NCBI RefSeq assembly: GCF_018310535.1
Contig: NZ_CP074102.1
Location: 2,604,001-2,668,000 of the forward strand
Direction of reading: 5' to 3'
DNA from: Streptomyces mirabilis
Lineage (GTDB): Bacteria; Actinomycetota; Actinomycetes; Streptomycetales; Streptomycetaceae
Length of the DNA stretch: 64,000 nt
Shown here: in pieces, positions 16,140 to 25,486 of the stretch
How positions within the stretch are numbered: the stretch's first letter is position 1
Layout: the number at the start of each line of letters is the position of its first letter
Notes under the pieces: model-generated
The model's database searches: none
The model's input: the letters and a program-made list of their open reading frames with translations, nothing else
What the model was told of the DNA's origin: nothing
Made by a program: the position numbers and the translations under genes

Positions 16140-19100
16140 GTGTCGCCACAGTCCCCCAGTAACTCGAGCATCTCGACCGATGACCAAGCCGCCGGGAAGA
16201 ACCCCGCGGCCGCGTTCGGTGCGAACGAGTGGCTCGTCGACGAGATCTATCAGCAGTACCTCCAGGACCCGAATTCGGTAGACCGAGCCTGGTGGGACTT
16301 CTTCGCCGACTACAAGCCGGGGGCCCCTGCCGCCTCGGCTTCGGCGGGTACTGCGGCCGCGGGGGCCGCAGGGACCACCACCCCGTCAGCAGCGCCTCAG
16401 GCCGCGCCTGCCGCTCCGGCAGCCCCTGCCGCGCCCTCGGCGCCCGCGGCCCCGGCCCAGGCCGCTCCTGCGGCTCCTGCGCCCGCCCAGGCCGCCGCTC
16501 CCGCGGCCGCTCCGGTGGCTCCGAAGCCCGCTGCCGCCGCCCCGGCTCCCGTGAAGGCCGCTCCGGCCGCCGCGAAGCCGAAGGCCGAGCCCGCGACCGA
16601 GGCCCCCGCGGGTCCCGAGTACGTGACGCTGCGTGGCCCCGCCGGTGCCGTCGCGAAGAACATGAACGCCTCCCTGGAGCTGCCCACGGCCACGTCCGTG
16701 CGCGCGGTCCCGGTGAAGCTGCTCTTCGACAACCGCATCGTCATCAACAACCACCTGAAGCGCGCCCGGGGCGGGAAGATCTCCTTCACCCACCTCATCG
16801 GCTACGCGATGGTGCAGGCCATCAAGGCCATGCCGTCGATGAACTGGCACTACGCGGAGAAGGACGGGAAGCCGACCCTCGTCAAGCCTCCGCACGTCAA
16901 CTTCGGCCTCGCCATCGACCTGGTGAAGCCGAACGGCGACCGCCAGCTCGTCGTCGCCGGCATCAAGAAGGCCGAGACGCTGAACTTCTTCGAGTTCTGG
17001 CAGGCCTACGAGGACATCGTCCGCCGCGCCCGCGACGGCAAGCTGACGATGGACGACTTCACGGGTGTCACGGTCTCCCTGACGAACCCCGGCGGCCTCG
17101 GCACCGTCCACTCCGTCCCCCGCCTGATGCCCGGCCAGTCGGTCATCATGGGCGTCGGCTCCATGGACTACCCGGCGGAGTTCCAGGGCACCTCCCAGGA
17201 CACCCTGAACAAGCTCGGCATCTCGAAGGTCATGACGCTCACGTCGACCTACGACCACCGGGTGATCCAGGGCGCCGCCTCCGGCGAGTTCCTCCGCATC
17301 GTCGCGAACCTCCTCCTCGGCGAGAACGGCTTCTTCGACGAGATCTTCGAGGCCCTGCGCATCCCCTACGAGCCGGTCCGCTGGCTCAAGGACATCGACG
17401 CCAGCCACGACGACGACGTCACGAAGGCCGCCCGCGTCTTCGAGCTGATCCACTCCTACCGGGTCCGCGGCCACGTCATGGCCGACACCGACCCGCTGGA
17501 GTACCGCCAGCGCAAGCACCCCGACCTCGACATCACCGAGCACGGCCTCACCCTGTGGGACCTGGAGCGCGAGTTCGCGGTCGGCGGCTTCTCCGGCAAG
17601 TCGATGATGAAGCTGCGCGACATCCTCGGCGTGCTGCGCGACTCGTACTGCCGCACCACCGGCATCGAGTTCATGCACATCCAGGACCCGAAGCAGCGCA
17701 AGTGGATCCAGGACCGCGTCGAGCGCCCGCACTCCAAGCCGGAGCGCGAGGAGCAGCTGCGCATCCTGCGCCGCCTGAACGCGGCGGAGGCCTTCGAGAC
17801 CTTCCTGCAGACGAAGTACGTCGGCCAGAAGCGCTTCTCCCTGGAGGGCGGCGAGTCCGTCATCCCGCTCCTCGACGCCGTCATCGACAGCGCCGCGGAG
17901 TCCCGCCTGGACGAGGTCGTCATCGGCATGGCCCACCGCGGCCGCCTGAACGTCCTCGCCAACATCGTCGGCAAGTCGTACGCGCAGATCTTCCGCGAGT
18001 TCGAGGGCAACCTCGACCCGAAGTCGATGCACGGCTCCGGCGACGTGAAGTACCACCTGGGCGCCCAGGGCACCTTCACCGGCCTGGACGGCGAGCAGAT
18101 CAAGGTCTCGCTGGCCGCCAACCCCTCCCACCTGGAGACGGTCGACCCGGTCATCGAGGGCATCGCCCGCGCCAAGCAGGACATCATCAACAAGGGCGGC
18201 ACGGACTTCACCGTCCTGCCGGTCGCCCTGCACGGTGACGCGGCCTTCGCGGGCCAGGGTGTGGTCGCCGAGACGCTGAACATGTCGCAGCTGCGCGGCT
18301 ACCGCACCGGCGGCACGGTCCACATCGTCATCAACAACCAGGTCGGCTTCACCGCCGCCCCGGAGTCCTCGCGCTCCTCCATGTACGCCACCGACGTGGC
18401 CCGCATGATCGAGGCGCCGATCTTCCACGTGAACGGCGACGACCCCGAGGCCGTCGTCCGCGTCGCTCGTCTGGCCTTCGAGTTCCGCCAGGCGTTCAAC
18501 AAGGACGTCGTGATCGACCTCATCTGCTACCGCCGTCGCGGGCACAACGAGTCGGACAACCCGGCGTTCACGCAGCCGCTGATGTACGACCTGATCGACA
18601 AGAAGCGCTCGGTGCGCAAGCTCTACACCGAGTCCCTGATCGGCCGCGGCGACATCACCCTCGAAGAGGCCGAGCAGGCGCTGCAGGACTTCCAGGGCCA
18701 GCTGGAGAAGGTCTTCACCGAGGTCCGCGAGGCCGTCTCGCAGGGGGCCGAGGTGCAGATCTCGGACCCGCAGGCGCAGTTCCCGGTGGCCGTGCAGACC
18801 GCGGTCTCCCAGGAGGTCGTGAAGCGGATCGCCGAGTCCCAGGTCAACATCCCCGACAACGTCACCGTCCACCCGCGTCTGCTGCCGCAGCTGCAGCGCC
18901 GGGCGGCGATGATCGAGGACGGCACGATCGACTGGGGCATGGGCGAGACCCTCGCCATCGGCTCCCTCCTCCTGGAGGGCACCCCGGTCCGGCTGTCGGG
19001 TCAGGACTCCCGCCGCGGCACCTTCGGCCAGCGCCACGCGGTCCTGATCGACCGGGTCACGGGCGAGGACTTCACCCCGCTCCAGTACCTCTCCGACGAC

Positions 19101-19976
19101 CAGGCCCGCTACAACGTCTACGACTCCCTGCTCTCCGAGTACGCGGTCATGGGCTTCGAGTACGGCTACTCGCTGGCCCGCCCGGACGCCCTCGTGATGT
19201 GGGAGGCGCAGTTCGGCGACTTCGTCAACGGCGCGCAGACGGTCGTCGACGAATACATCTCGGCCGCGGAGCAGAAGTGGGGCCAGACGTCCGGCGTCAC
19301 GCTCCTCCTCCCCCACGGCTACGAGGGCCAGGGCCCGGACCACTCCTCGGCCCGCATCGAGCGCTTCCTCCAGCTGTGCGCGCAGAACAACATGACGGTC
19401 GCCCAGCCGACGCTCCCGTCGAACTACTTCCACCTCCTGCGGTGGCAGGTGCACAACCCGCACCACAAGCCGCTGGTGGTCTTCACCCCGAAGTCGATGC
19501 TGCGCCTCAAGGCCGCCGCGTCGAAGACGGAGGAGTTCACCACGGGCGCCTTCCGCCCCGTCATCGGCGACGACTCGGTCGAAGCCTCGGCGGTCCGCAA
19601 GGTCGTCTTCTGCGCCGGCAAGCTGTACTACGACCTCGAGGCCGAGCGTCAGAAGCGCGGTGTCACGGACACGGCGATCATCCGCATCGAGCGCCTGTAC
19701 CCGCTCGCGGGTGCCGAGCTCCAGGCGGAGATCGCCAAGTACCCGAACGCCGAGAAGTACCTGTGGGCCCAGGAGGAGCCGGCGAACCAGGGCGCGTGGC
19801 CCTTCATCGCGCTCAACCTGATCGACCACCTGGACCTGGCCGTCGGCGCCGACATCCCGGGTGCCGAGCGGCTGCGCCGCATCTCCCGCCCGGCCGGCTC
19901 GTCCCCGGCCGTGGGCTCCGCGAAGCGGCACCAGGCCGAGCAGGAGCAGCTGGTGCGTGAGGTGTTCGAGGCGTAG
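16140..19976 (+). CDS. kgd: Multifunctional 2-oxoglutarate dehydrogenase/decarboxylase E1-E2 fusion
   Basis: A 1278-residue actinobacterial enzyme that fuses an E2o-type succinyltransferase domain to E1o. Order: short E1o N-terminal motif [19 protein letters not shown] (about 31-49), an Ala/Pro linker (about 62-150), the E2 catalytic core with [11 protein letters not shown] near residue 372, and the thiamine-diphosphate E1 region to the end ([11 protein letters not shown] near 600). It decarboxylates 2-oxoglutarate in the TCA cycle, working with E2p and lipoamide dehydrogenase encoded elsewhere. GTG 16140 (SPQSPSNSS) is preferred because AAGAGG lies upstream; a GTG at 16113 would add nine basic residues without a ribosome site. 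A strong terminator follows. The 282-bp leader (15858-16139) shows no promoter I can place. Confidence 0.96.
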   Translation: MSPQSPSNSSISTDDQAAGKNPAAAFGANEWLVDEIYQQYLQDPNSVDRAWWDFFADYKPGAPAASASAGTAAAGAAGTTTPSAAPQAAPAAPAAPAAPSAPAAPAQAAPAAPAPAQAAAPAAAPVAPKPAAAAPAPVKAAPAAAKPKAEPATEAPAGPEYVTLRGPAGAVAKNMNASLELPTATSVRAVPVKLLFDNRIVINNHLKRARGGKISFTHLIGYAMVQAIKAMPSMNWHYAEKDGKPTLVKPPHVNFGLAIDLVKPNGDRQLVVAGIKKAETLNFFEFWQAYEDIVRRARDGKLTMDDFTGVTVSLTNPGGLGTVHSVPRLMPGQSVIMGVGSMDYPAEFQGTSQDTLNKLGISKVMTLTSTYDHRVIQGAASGEFLRIVANLLLGENGFFDEIFEALRIPYEPVRWLKDIDASHDDDVTKAARVFELIHSYRVRGHVMADTDPLEYRQRKHPDLDITEHGLTLWDLEREFAVGGFSGKSMMKLRDILGVLRDSYCRTTGIEFMHIQDPKQRKWIQDRVERPHSKPEREEQLRILRRLNAAEAFETFLQTKYVGQKRFSLEGGESVIPLLDAVIDSAAESRLDEVVIGMAHRGRLNVLANIVGKSYAQIFREFEGNLDPKSMHGSGDVKYHLGAQGTFTGLDGEQIKVSLAANPSHLETVDPVIEGIARAKQDIINKGGTDFTVLPVALHGDAAFAGQGVVAETLNMSQLRGYRTGGTVHIVINNQVGFTAAPESSRSSMYATDVARMIEAPIFHVNGDDPEAVVRVARLAFEFRQAFNKDVVIDLICYRRRGHNESDNPAFTQPLMYDLIDKKRSVRKLYTESLIGRGDITLEEAEQALQDFQGQLEKVFTEVREAVSQGAEVQISDPQAQFPVAVQTAVSQEVVKRIAESQVNIPDNVTVHPRLLPQLQRRAAMIEDGTIDWGMGETLAIGSLLLEGTPVRLSGQDSRRGTFGQRHAVLIDRVTGEDFTPLQYLSDDQARYNVYDSLLSEYAVMGFEYGYSLARPDALVMWEAQFGDFVNGAQTVVDEYISAAEQKWGQTSGVTLLLPHGYEGQGPDHSSARIERFLQLCAQNNMTVAQPTLPSNYFHLLRWQVHNPHHKPLVVFTPKSMLRLKAAASKTEEFTTGAFRPVIGDDSVEASAVRKVVFCAGKLYYDLEAERQKRGVTDTAIIRIERLYPLAGAELQAEIAKYPNAEKYLWAQEEPANQGAWPFIALNLIDHLDLAVGADIPGAERLRRISRPAGSSPAVGSAKRHQAEQEQLVREVFEA

Positions 19977-19999
19977 CCCTCGATCCACTCAAGTCCGGT

Positions 20000-20040
20000 G
20001 AAGGGCCCGGCCTCCGAGAACACCGGAGGCCGGGCCCTTC
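20000..20040 (+). terminator. Strong terminator after kgd
   Basis: Perfect 17-bp stem (20000-20016 with 20024-20040) and 7-nt loop AGAACAC, starting 23 bp after the kgd stop codon. No U-tract, as usual in Streptomyces. Confidence 0.9.
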
Positions 20041-20153
20041 CCTGTGCCACCGTTCCGGCGGTGATACGGGGGTCGAGGCCCTCCGGGCGCCCCGTGGGCC
20101 CACTTATCCTTTTCTCAGCGTTCCCCTTCACTTTCAGCGACGGAGCACCATCC

Positions 20154-20336
20154 ATGTACTTCACCGACCGTGGCATCGAGGAACTGGAGAAGCGGCGCGG
20201 CGAGGAGGAGGTCACCTTCGAGTGGCTCGCCGAGCAGCTGCGTACGTTCGTCGACCTCAATCCGGACTTCGAGGTGCCGGTGGAGCGGCTGGCGACGTGG
20301 CTGGCGCGGCTGGACGACGAGGACGACGAGGAGTAG
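20154..20336 (+). CDS. Small acidic protein, DUF6104 type
   Basis: A 60-residue protein, MYFTDRGIEELEKRRGEEEV at the start, ending in an acidic DDEDDEE tail. It has no signal peptide or membrane segment. The sequence matches a small, well-conserved actinobacterial family known only as a domain of unknown function. ATG 20154 is supported by GGAG ten bases upstream and by the conserved MYFTDRG start. It stands alone between the kgd terminator and a convergent gene. The alternation of aromatic and acidic residues suggests a small helical fold; function unknown. Confidence 0.8.
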   Translation: MYFTDRGIEELEKRRGEEEVTFEWLAEQLRTFVDLNPDFEVPVERLATWLARLDDEDDEE

Positions 20337-20363
20337 GCCCCCGGCGTCGAGAGCGGGTGGGCG

Positions 20364-21191
20364 TCAGTCGAAGGCGCGCAGCCGGTCGTACGCGAGGCCG
20401 AGCGCCCCGTGGAGCATCAGGAGCGTCCCCGCGACGATCCAGCCGGCACTGTGGCGCCGTACGCCCCACACGGTGAGCGGCAGCCCGGCGGCCAGCTGCC
20501 CGGTCGCGAGGACACGGGCCCGGCGCCCGCGCAGCCAGGAACCCGCCCCGGCGCCTTCCACCGCCTCCAGCTCCGCCCGGGCCGCCGCACGCCACCCGTT
20601 CCACTCGATCTGCTCGGCACCGGGCTGGATCCGGGCCACCTCGAGGAGCCGGTCGGCCGGCTCCCCGGGGCCGAGCCCGGCCGGCAGCAGCACCCCCGCG
20701 CGCGTGAGGACGGCAAGCAGTCCCCGCAGGCGCGCGCGGGCGTCCGCCCCGGACACCGGCCTGGTCAGCGGGTCGAGCGCCTGCATGTCGAGGACCGGGT
20801 CGAGGCCGAGCCGCGTGGCGAAGGTGCGCATCGCCTCGTCCTCACCGACCGGGGTGCCGTTCGCCAGCCATTCGTAGCCCACACTGCGCCGGAAGCCCGC
20901 CGCGAGGGTGAGCCCGCTGCGGTCCGCGTCCCACCACAGGGCCAGTACGGGCCAGGGGGCGCTGACGGCCAGGGCGGTGGCCCACCCCGTGACCACGCGG
21001 TCGACGGGCTCGGCGCCGTGCAGCCAGGGCTCGCCCTCGGGAACGAGCACGCTCCACTCGGGGCCCGCCCCGGTGAGCAGCATCCGCTCCCGCAACAGCT
21101 GGGCGGCCAGGCCGACGGACTCGTGCCCTGCCCGGCAGAGCAGCAGGGCGCCGGCGGCCTTGGCCTGGGACGAGTCGGGCGTCGTGGACAT
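20364..21191 (-). CDS. Conserved actinobacterial protein with C-terminal membrane segments
   Basis: A 275-residue protein I cannot name. The N-terminal part (MSTTPDSSQAKAAGALLLCR) leads into an alpha/beta domain with ALLLCRAGHESVGLAAQLLR and VLALWWDADRSGLTL. The C-terminal 70 residues contain two hydrophobic helices (ATGQLAAGLPLTVWGV and AGWIVAGTLLMLHGALG), so it is probably anchored at the membrane with the N-terminal domain in the cytoplasm. ATG 21191 is preferred over in-frame starts further up because the preceding residues are not conserved-looking. It shares the region 21192-21419 with the divergent DUF4097 gene. Confidence 0.6.
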   Translation of the reverse strand: MSTTPDSSQAKAAGALLLCRAGHESVGLAAQLLRERMLLTGAGPEWSVLVPEGEPWLHGAEPVDRVVTGWATALAVSAPWPVLALWWDADRSGLTLAAGFRRSVGYEWLANGTPVGEDEAMRTFATRLGLDPVLDMQALDPLTRPVSGADARARLRGLLAVLTRAGVLLPAGLGPGEPADRLLEVARIQPGAEQIEWNGWRAAARAELEAVEGAGAGSWLRGRRARVLATGQLAAGLPLTVWGVRRHSAGWIVAGTLLMLHGALGLAYDRLRAFD

Positions 21192-21317
21192 GGGCACACC
21201 GTAGATCGACCGCGACTCGAATTGCCTGTTTTGCCCGTCAAGTTCCCACCACTCACCCGCAAGCCCTGATCGCGAGGACCCCACTTCCCCCAAACGAGTG
21301 CCTTGACTTTCCACATC

Positions 21318-21351
21318 CGCGATATATCGTGAATGACGGAAGACGCGATAT
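21318..21351. promoter_or_regulatory. Candidate PadR operator in front of the DUF4097-PadR operon
   Basis: Direct repeats CGCGATAT at 21318-21325 and 21344-21351, the first part of the palindrome CGATATATCG (21320-21329). AT-rich half-sites like ATAT flanked by CG stand out in this genome. They lie 69-102 bp upstream of the DUF4097 start, where an autoregulating PadR dimer is expected. Confidence 0.5.
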
Positions 21352-21419
21352 GGCGCGTCGAGTCCAGATTACGTCGCCAGACGCGTCCGGTCTGGTCGGG
21401 TCGTTGGGAGGTCTGCACC

Positions 21420-22295
21420 ATGTCCGAGTGGTCCGTCGCAGAGCCGAGGAAGCTCACCTTCGACGACCCCGTGACGGCACTTCATGTGCGCGTCGTCAAC
21501 GGAACGGTGAACGTCGTGGGGACCGACGAGGGTTCCGCCCGCCTCGAGGTTTCCGAGCTGGAGGGCCCCCCACTGCTCGTGACCCAGCAGGACGGCACGC
21601 TCACCGTGGCGTATGAGGATCTGCCCTGGAAGGGCTTCCTCAAGTGGCTCGACCGCAAGGGCTGGCGCCGCAGCGCCGTCGTCACACTGGCCGTCCCGGC
21701 CGCCACCCCCGTCGAGGTGGGCGTCGTCGGCGCCGCCGCCGTGGTCTCCGGGATGGAGAACCGGGTGGAGGTCAAGGGCGTCACGGGCGACACGACCCTC
21801 GTACGGATCGCCGGCCCCGTCCGCGTGGACACCGTCTCCGGGAGCCTGGAGGCCCAGGCCGTCGCCGGCGACCTCCGTTTCCACTCCGTCTCCGGCGATC
21901 TGACCGTGGTCGAGGCCTCGGGCTGCTCCGTGCGCGCCGAATCGGTGAGCGGCTCGATGATCGTGGATCTCGACCCCACGGGCTCCCCCACCGACGTCCA
22001 ACTGTCGAACGTCTCTGGGGAGATCGCCATCCGCCTCCCGCACCCCGCGGACGCCGAGGTGGAGGCCAACACCGCCAGCGGCACGGTCTCCAGCGCCTTC
22101 GAGGACCTCCGGGTCAGCGGCCAGTGGGGCGCCAAGAAGATCACCGGCCGACTGGGCGCGGGCAACGGCAAGTTGAAGGCGGTGACCGTCTCCGGTTCCA
22201 TCGCCATGCTCCGCAGGCCGACGACGGAGGACGAGCCCCACGACGACGGGTCGTCCACCTCCCCGGAGACCCCGACCGACAAGAAGGTGCTCTGA
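21420..22295 (+). CDS. DUF4097 beta-strand repeat protein
   Basis: A 291-residue protein made mainly of beta-strand repeats, with phrases such as VDTVSGSLEAQAVAG, FHSVSGDLTVVEASG and LSNVSGEIAIRL recurring about every 18-20 residues. This is the DUF4097 (adhesin-like) right-handed beta-helix family. No signal peptide or membrane segment is seen, so it stays in the cytoplasm. ATG 21420 has GGGAGG nine bases upstream. The stop codon lies one base before the PadR start, so the two are coupled. DUF4097 proteins are often next to PadR regulators; their role is not known. Confidence 0.85.
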   Translation: MSEWSVAEPRKLTFDDPVTALHVRVVNGTVNVVGTDEGSARLEVSELEGPPLLVTQQDGTLTVAYEDLPWKGFLKWLDRKGWRRSAVVTLAVPAATPVEVGVVGAAAVVSGMENRVEVKGVTGDTTLVRIAGPVRVDTVSGSLEAQAVAGDLRFHSVSGDLTVVEASGCSVRAESVSGSMIVDLDPTGSPTDVQLSNVSGEIAIRLPHPADAEVEANTASGTVSSAFEDLRVSGQWGAKKITGRLGAGNGKLKAVTVSGSIAMLRRPTTEDEPHDDGSSTSPETPTDKKVL

Positions 22296-22296
22296 C

Positions 22297-23346
22297 ATGC
22301 CTCCCGTCTTCGCCCACGGCCGCCTGCGCCTCTACCTGCTGAAGCTGCTGGACGAGGCCCCCCGCCACGGGTACGAGGTGATCCGGCTCCTGGAGGAGCG
22401 CTTCCAGGGGCTGTACGCACCCTCGGCAGGCACCGTCTACCCCCGGCTGGCGAAGCTGGAGGCGGAAGGGCTGGTCACCCACACCACCGAGGGCGGCCGC
22501 AAGGTGTACGCGATCACGGACGCGGGCCGCGCCGAACTGGCCGACCGCAGCGGCGAACTCGCCGACCTGGAGCTGGAGATCCGCGAGTCGGTCGCGGAGC
22601 TCGCCGCGGAGATCCGCGCCGATGTGCGGGGCGCGGCGGGCGATCTGCGCCGAGAGATGCGGGCGGCGGCCACCGAGGCGAGGCGCAGCGGCAAGGGCGG
22701 CTCCGGCGCCGGAGAGCACGAAGGTCCCGCGGGCGACTTCGGGGACTCCCACGACAAGGAGTCGTGGCGGGTCGCGAAGGAGGAGATGCGGCGGGTCAAG
22801 CAGGAGTGGAAGGAACAGAACCGGCGCGCGAAGGACGAGAGCCGCCGGGCCCGCGACGAGGCGCAGCGCGCGCGGCGCCAGGCCAAGGAGGCGCAGGACG
22901 AGATGCAGCGCATGGCCAAGCGGGTCCAGGAGCAGGTCCAGGACCGCTTCGCGCGCGGCGACTGGCCGAACGGGGTCCGTGAGGGCCTGAGCGAACTGGC
23001 CAAGGAATTCGGCGACTTCGGGAAGACCTTCGGCAAGGACTTCGGCAAGGACTTCGGCTTCGGCCGCGCGGGTGCGGCGGCCACCGGGTCGGCGAAGCCC
23101 GAGTACGCCGAGTACACGGACACTCCGGAGGACTTCCCCGCCGACTACGCACCCTCCTGGGCCCACGAGGACTCCACCGGCGACCCCGCCCGTGACCTCG
23201 AACGACTCCTGGACCGCTTCCGCGACGACATCCGCGACGCGGCCCGCGACCACGGGGTGACGGAGGACCAACTCCGCGCGGCCCGCCGTCACTTGTCGAC
23301 GGCGGCGGCGCACATCGGAGCCGCGTTGCGCACGCCGAAGAGCTGA
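22297..23346 (+). CDS. PadR-family regulator with long coiled-coil extension
   Basis: A 349-residue protein; a normal PadR is 110-180. Residues 1-90 form the winged helix (LKLLDEAPRHGYEVIRLLEE, APSAGTVYPRLAKLEAEGLV, TEGGRKVYAITDAG). Residues 95-225 are a highly charged helix rich in Arg, Glu and Ala, predicted to be a long coiled coil. Then come FGKTFGKDFGKDFGFG-type repeats (about 240-253), a disordered linker, and a C-terminal helical domain (LERLLDRFRDDIRDAARDHG). The extension may mediate oligomerisation or sense a partner. It probably represses its own operon from the repeats near 21318-21351. Confidence 0.88.
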   Translation: MPPVFAHGRLRLYLLKLLDEAPRHGYEVIRLLEERFQGLYAPSAGTVYPRLAKLEAEGLVTHTTEGGRKVYAITDAGRAELADRSGELADLELEIRESVAELAAEIRADVRGAAGDLRREMRAAATEARRSGKGGSGAGEHEGPAGDFGDSHDKESWRVAKEEMRRVKQEWKEQNRRAKDESRRARDEAQRARRQAKEAQDEMQRMAKRVQEQVQDRFARGDWPNGVREGLSELAKEFGDFGKTFGKDFGKDFGFGRAGAAATGSAKPEYAEYTDTPEDFPADYAPSWAHEDSTGDPARDLERLLDRFRDDIRDAARDHGVTEDQLRAARRHLSTAAAHIGAALRTPKS

Positions 23347-23383
23347 CGCCCAGCGTCGCCCGGGGCCCTTCGAGGTCCGGGGC

Positions 23384-23411
23384 GGATCCCCTGGGCTTCG
23401 GCCGGGGATCC
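23384..23411. terminator. Terminator between convergent PadR and Clp_N genes
   Basis: Perfect 8-bp stem GGATCCCC (23384-23391) / GGGGATCC (23404-23411) with a 12-nt loop between convergent genes. Confidence 0.7.
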
Positions 23412-23436
23412 CGGAGAAGCCTCCGGCTCCTTCCGC

Positions 23437-24003
23437 TCACCCCGCCTTGGCCTCCCCGCCGCCGTACAGCACGCGCGTGACCGCCTCATAGGTGATCCCG
23501 TGGTCGGCGAGCACCTCCGCCGGCACACCGGGCCGAGCGGTCAGGGCCATCAGCAGATGCTCGTCGCCGATGTGCCGGTCATGACGGGCGAGCGCCGCAC
23601 GAAGGGACCGCGTCAGCACGTCCTTGGCCCCCGGGGCGAACGGCCGACGCCTGGACCGACGCCCGCCACCACTGCCGTTCCCCGATCCCAGTGCCCCGAC
23701 CCCGTGGGCCTCTTCCACCCGGGAGACGATCTCCGAGAGGTCGATCCCGAGCCCGGAGAGCGCCTCCGTGTCAGCGCGGGAGAGCCCACCCCGCCTGCGC
23801 GCCTCGTCAAGCGCCCGTTCCATCGAGTCGCGACGACCGGCCGCACCGAGCGAGGCCAGCGCGAACGAGCCACGGCTGCCCTCCCGGTCGAGGAGGGCGA
23901 GAAGCATGTGCTCCTCGTCCACCGCCTCGGCACCCGCGCGTTCGGCGTGTCCGACCGCTCCCTCGACCACGGCCCGGGCGTCCTTCGTGAACCGCTCGAA
24001 CAT
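23437..24003 (-). CDS. Clp N-terminal-domain protein without ATPase
   Basis: A 188-residue protein consisting only of a Clp_N double repeat: FERFTKDARAVVEGAVGHAE with DEEHMLLALLDREGS, and later DVLTRSLRAALARHDRHIGD with EHLLMALTARPGVPAEVL. The AAA+ modules of ClpC/ClpA are missing, so it cannot unfold proteins. Stand-alone Clp_N proteins may act as adaptors or decoys for Clp substrates. ATG 24003 overlaps the stop of the HTH gene (ATGA), so it is translated by coupling. A Gly/Arg-rich linker (GSGNGSGGGRRSRRR) joins the two repeats. Confidence 0.88.
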   Translation of the reverse strand: MFERFTKDARAVVEGAVGHAERAGAEAVDEEHMLLALLDREGSRGSFALASLGAAGRRDSMERALDEARRRGGLSRADTEALSGLGIDLSEIVSRVEEAHGVGALGSGNGSGGGRRSRRRPFAPGAKDVLTRSLRAALARHDRHIGDEHLLMALTARPGVPAEVLADHGITYEAVTRVLYGGGEAKAG

Positions 24004-24212
24004 CACTGCCTCCCGTACTTCTTGTGCACGGCCTGCCTGCTCACTCCGAGTTCCGCGGCGATCTCCTGCCACGACCAGCCCTGATTGCGCGCGCTGCGCA
24101 CCTGCACCGCTTCCAACTGCTCCAGCAGTCTCCGCAGCGCGGAGACCGCCCGCAGTCCGATCCGCGGATCGCGATCACCCGCACGCTCGGCGAGATCCGT
24201 TGCTTCGGTCAT
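24003..24212 (-). CDS. Small HTH protein, likely autoregulator of the Clp_N operon
   Basis: A 69-residue protein whose C-terminal half is a clear helix-turn-helix: WSWQEIAAELGVSRQAVHKK, resembling sigma-region-4-like or MerR-like small regulators. The N-terminal half is helical (ALRRLLEQLEAVQVRSARN) and could dimerise. No ribosome site exists before ATG 24212; the -10 box ends 7 bp before the A of the ATG, so the mRNA is probably leaderless. Two copies of TGTCAA-N6-TTGACA cover the -35 and -10 boxes. The natural inference is that this protein represses its own operon at these sites. Confidence 0.88.
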   Translation of the reverse strand: MTEATDLAERAGDRDPRIGLRAVSALRRLLEQLEAVQVRSARNQGWSWQEIAAELGVSRQAVHKKYGRQ

Positions 24213-24234
24213 GCTGTCAATCTAAGTTGACAGC
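24213..24234. promoter_or_regulatory. Operator palindrome 1 of the HTH-Clp_N promoter
   Basis: GCTGTCAA-N6-TTGACAGC, perfect 8-bp arms, overlapping the -10 box and touching the start codon. Confidence 0.75.
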
Positions 24235-24248
24235 AAGGTGAGTGTCAA
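24220..24248 (-). promoter_or_regulatory. Leaderless promoter of the HTH-Clp_N operon
   Basis: Minus-strand -35 TTGACA (24243-24248), 17-bp spacer, -10 TTAGAT (24220-24225). The predicted transcription start, 7-8 nt after the -10 box, coincides with the ATG at 24212. Confidence 0.75.
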
Positions 24249-24260
24249 CCCCGGTTGACA
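24243..24260. promoter_or_regulatory. Operator palindrome 2 of the HTH-Clp_N promoter
   Basis: TGTCAA-N6-TTGACA, the same 6-bp arms as palindrome 1, overlapping the -35 box. Its centre is 28 bp from that of palindrome 1. Confidence 0.75.
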
Positions 24261-24386
24261 TCCGGTACGCGAAACGGCGGGCCCGAAACCTCCCGAGCCC
24301 GCCGCGACCGCCCCGCACTACACCCCGGCCCGAACAGCCGAGGATCCCTCAACCCCCCACCCTCGTACTCACCCTCACCCTCACGC

Positions 24387-25352
24387 TCATCCCACCGTGA
24401 GAACGATCTTCCCGAACTGATCGCCCGCCGCCAGCCGCTCGAACCCTTCCCGGGCCCGGTCCAGCGGAAGCACCTCGTCGATGACGGGTCGCACACCCGT
24501 GGCGGCGCAGAAGGACAGCAGATCCTCCAGCTCGTCCTTGGTGCCCATCGTGGAACCGACGATCTTGAGTTCCAGGAAGAAGACGCGGGTGAGCTCGGCG
24601 TGCGAGGGTCGGTCGCCGCTCGTCGCGCCCGAGATGACCAGCGTGCCGCCGGGCCGCAGCGACTTGATGCTGTGCGACCAGGTGGCCGCGCCGACCGTCT
24701 CGATGACCGCGTCAACGCGCTGCGGCAGCCGTGCGCCTGACTCCAGGGCCTCCACGGCCCCCAGCTCGACGGCCCGCTTGCGCTTGGCCTCGTCGCGACT
24801 GGTGGCAAAGACCCGAAGACCGGCGGCCTTGCCGAGCACGATCGCGGCGGTCGCCACGCCGCCGCCGGCGCCCTGGACGAGGACGGAGTCGCCGGGCCGT
24901 ACTCCGGCGTTGGTGAACAGCATGCGGTAGGCCGTCAGCCACGCGGTAGGCAGACAGGCGGCCTCCTCGAAGGAGAGGTCCTTGGGCTTGGGAATGACGT
25001 TCCACGTCGGGACGGAGACCTGTTCGGCGAACGTGCCCTGGTAGTGCTCGGTGAGGATGGAACGGGGCTCCTTCGGGCCGACCCCGTGCCCCGTCTGTCC
25101 GATGACCGAGTGCAGCACGACTTCGTTGCCGTCCTCGTCGACGCCGGCCGCGTCGCATCCGAGGATCATCGGCAGCTTGTCCTCGGAGAGACCGACGCCG
25201 CGCAGGGACCAGAGGTCATGGTGGTTCAGGGACGCGGCCCTGACATTCACGGTGGTCCAGCCCGGCCTCTGCTCGGGGGCCGGGCGCTCCCCCAACTCCA
25301 GGCCGGTGAGCGGCTGATCACGGTCAATGCGGGCGGCGTAGGCAGCGAACAT
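24387..25352 (-). CDS. Zinc-type MDR alcohol dehydrogenase/quinone reductase-like oxidoreductase
   Basis: A 321-residue medium-chain dehydrogenase/reductase. The GroES-like N-terminal half carries SLNHHDLWSLRG and GCDAAGVDEDGNEV; the Rossmann half carries VLVQGAGGGVATAAI near residue 160, the nucleotide-binding glycine motif. The structural-zinc cysteines of classical alcohol dehydrogenases are absent and only part of the catalytic zinc set is visible, so it may be a zinc-independent quinone reductase. ATG 25352 is chosen because FAAYAARIDRDQPL matches the usual N-terminus. Upstream lies the GC-rich repeat array. Substrate unknown. Confidence 0.82.
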   Translation of the reverse strand: MFAAYAARIDRDQPLTGLELGERPAPEQRPGWTTVNVRAASLNHHDLWSLRGVGLSEDKLPMILGCDAAGVDEDGNEVVLHSVIGQTGHGVGPKEPRSILTEHYQGTFAEQVSVPTWNVIPKPKDLSFEEAACLPTAWLTAYRMLFTNAGVRPGDSVLVQGAGGGVATAAIVLGKAAGLRVFATSRDEAKRKRAVELGAVEALESGARLPQRVDAVIETVGAATWSHSIKSLRPGGTLVISGATSGDRPSHAELTRVFFLELKIVGSTMGTKDELEDLLSFCAATGVRPVIDEVLPLDRAREGFERLAAGDQFGKIVLTVG

Positions 25353-25486
25353 GACCTTGACGATAGGCTCCGCCCCCGCCCGGCGGAACCACGTCCCCCT
25401 GTGACACACGTCCCGCCACCCTCACGCCCCACGTCACACCGGCCCACCCCACCCACACCCGGAAGCAACCGCCGACTTCCGGACCG

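Noticed and set aside
16386..19988. A 1200-codon open frame on the minus strand across kgd
   Set aside because: It is an artefact of third-position GC bias in kgd. It has no family motifs, and the plus-strand protein is unambiguous.
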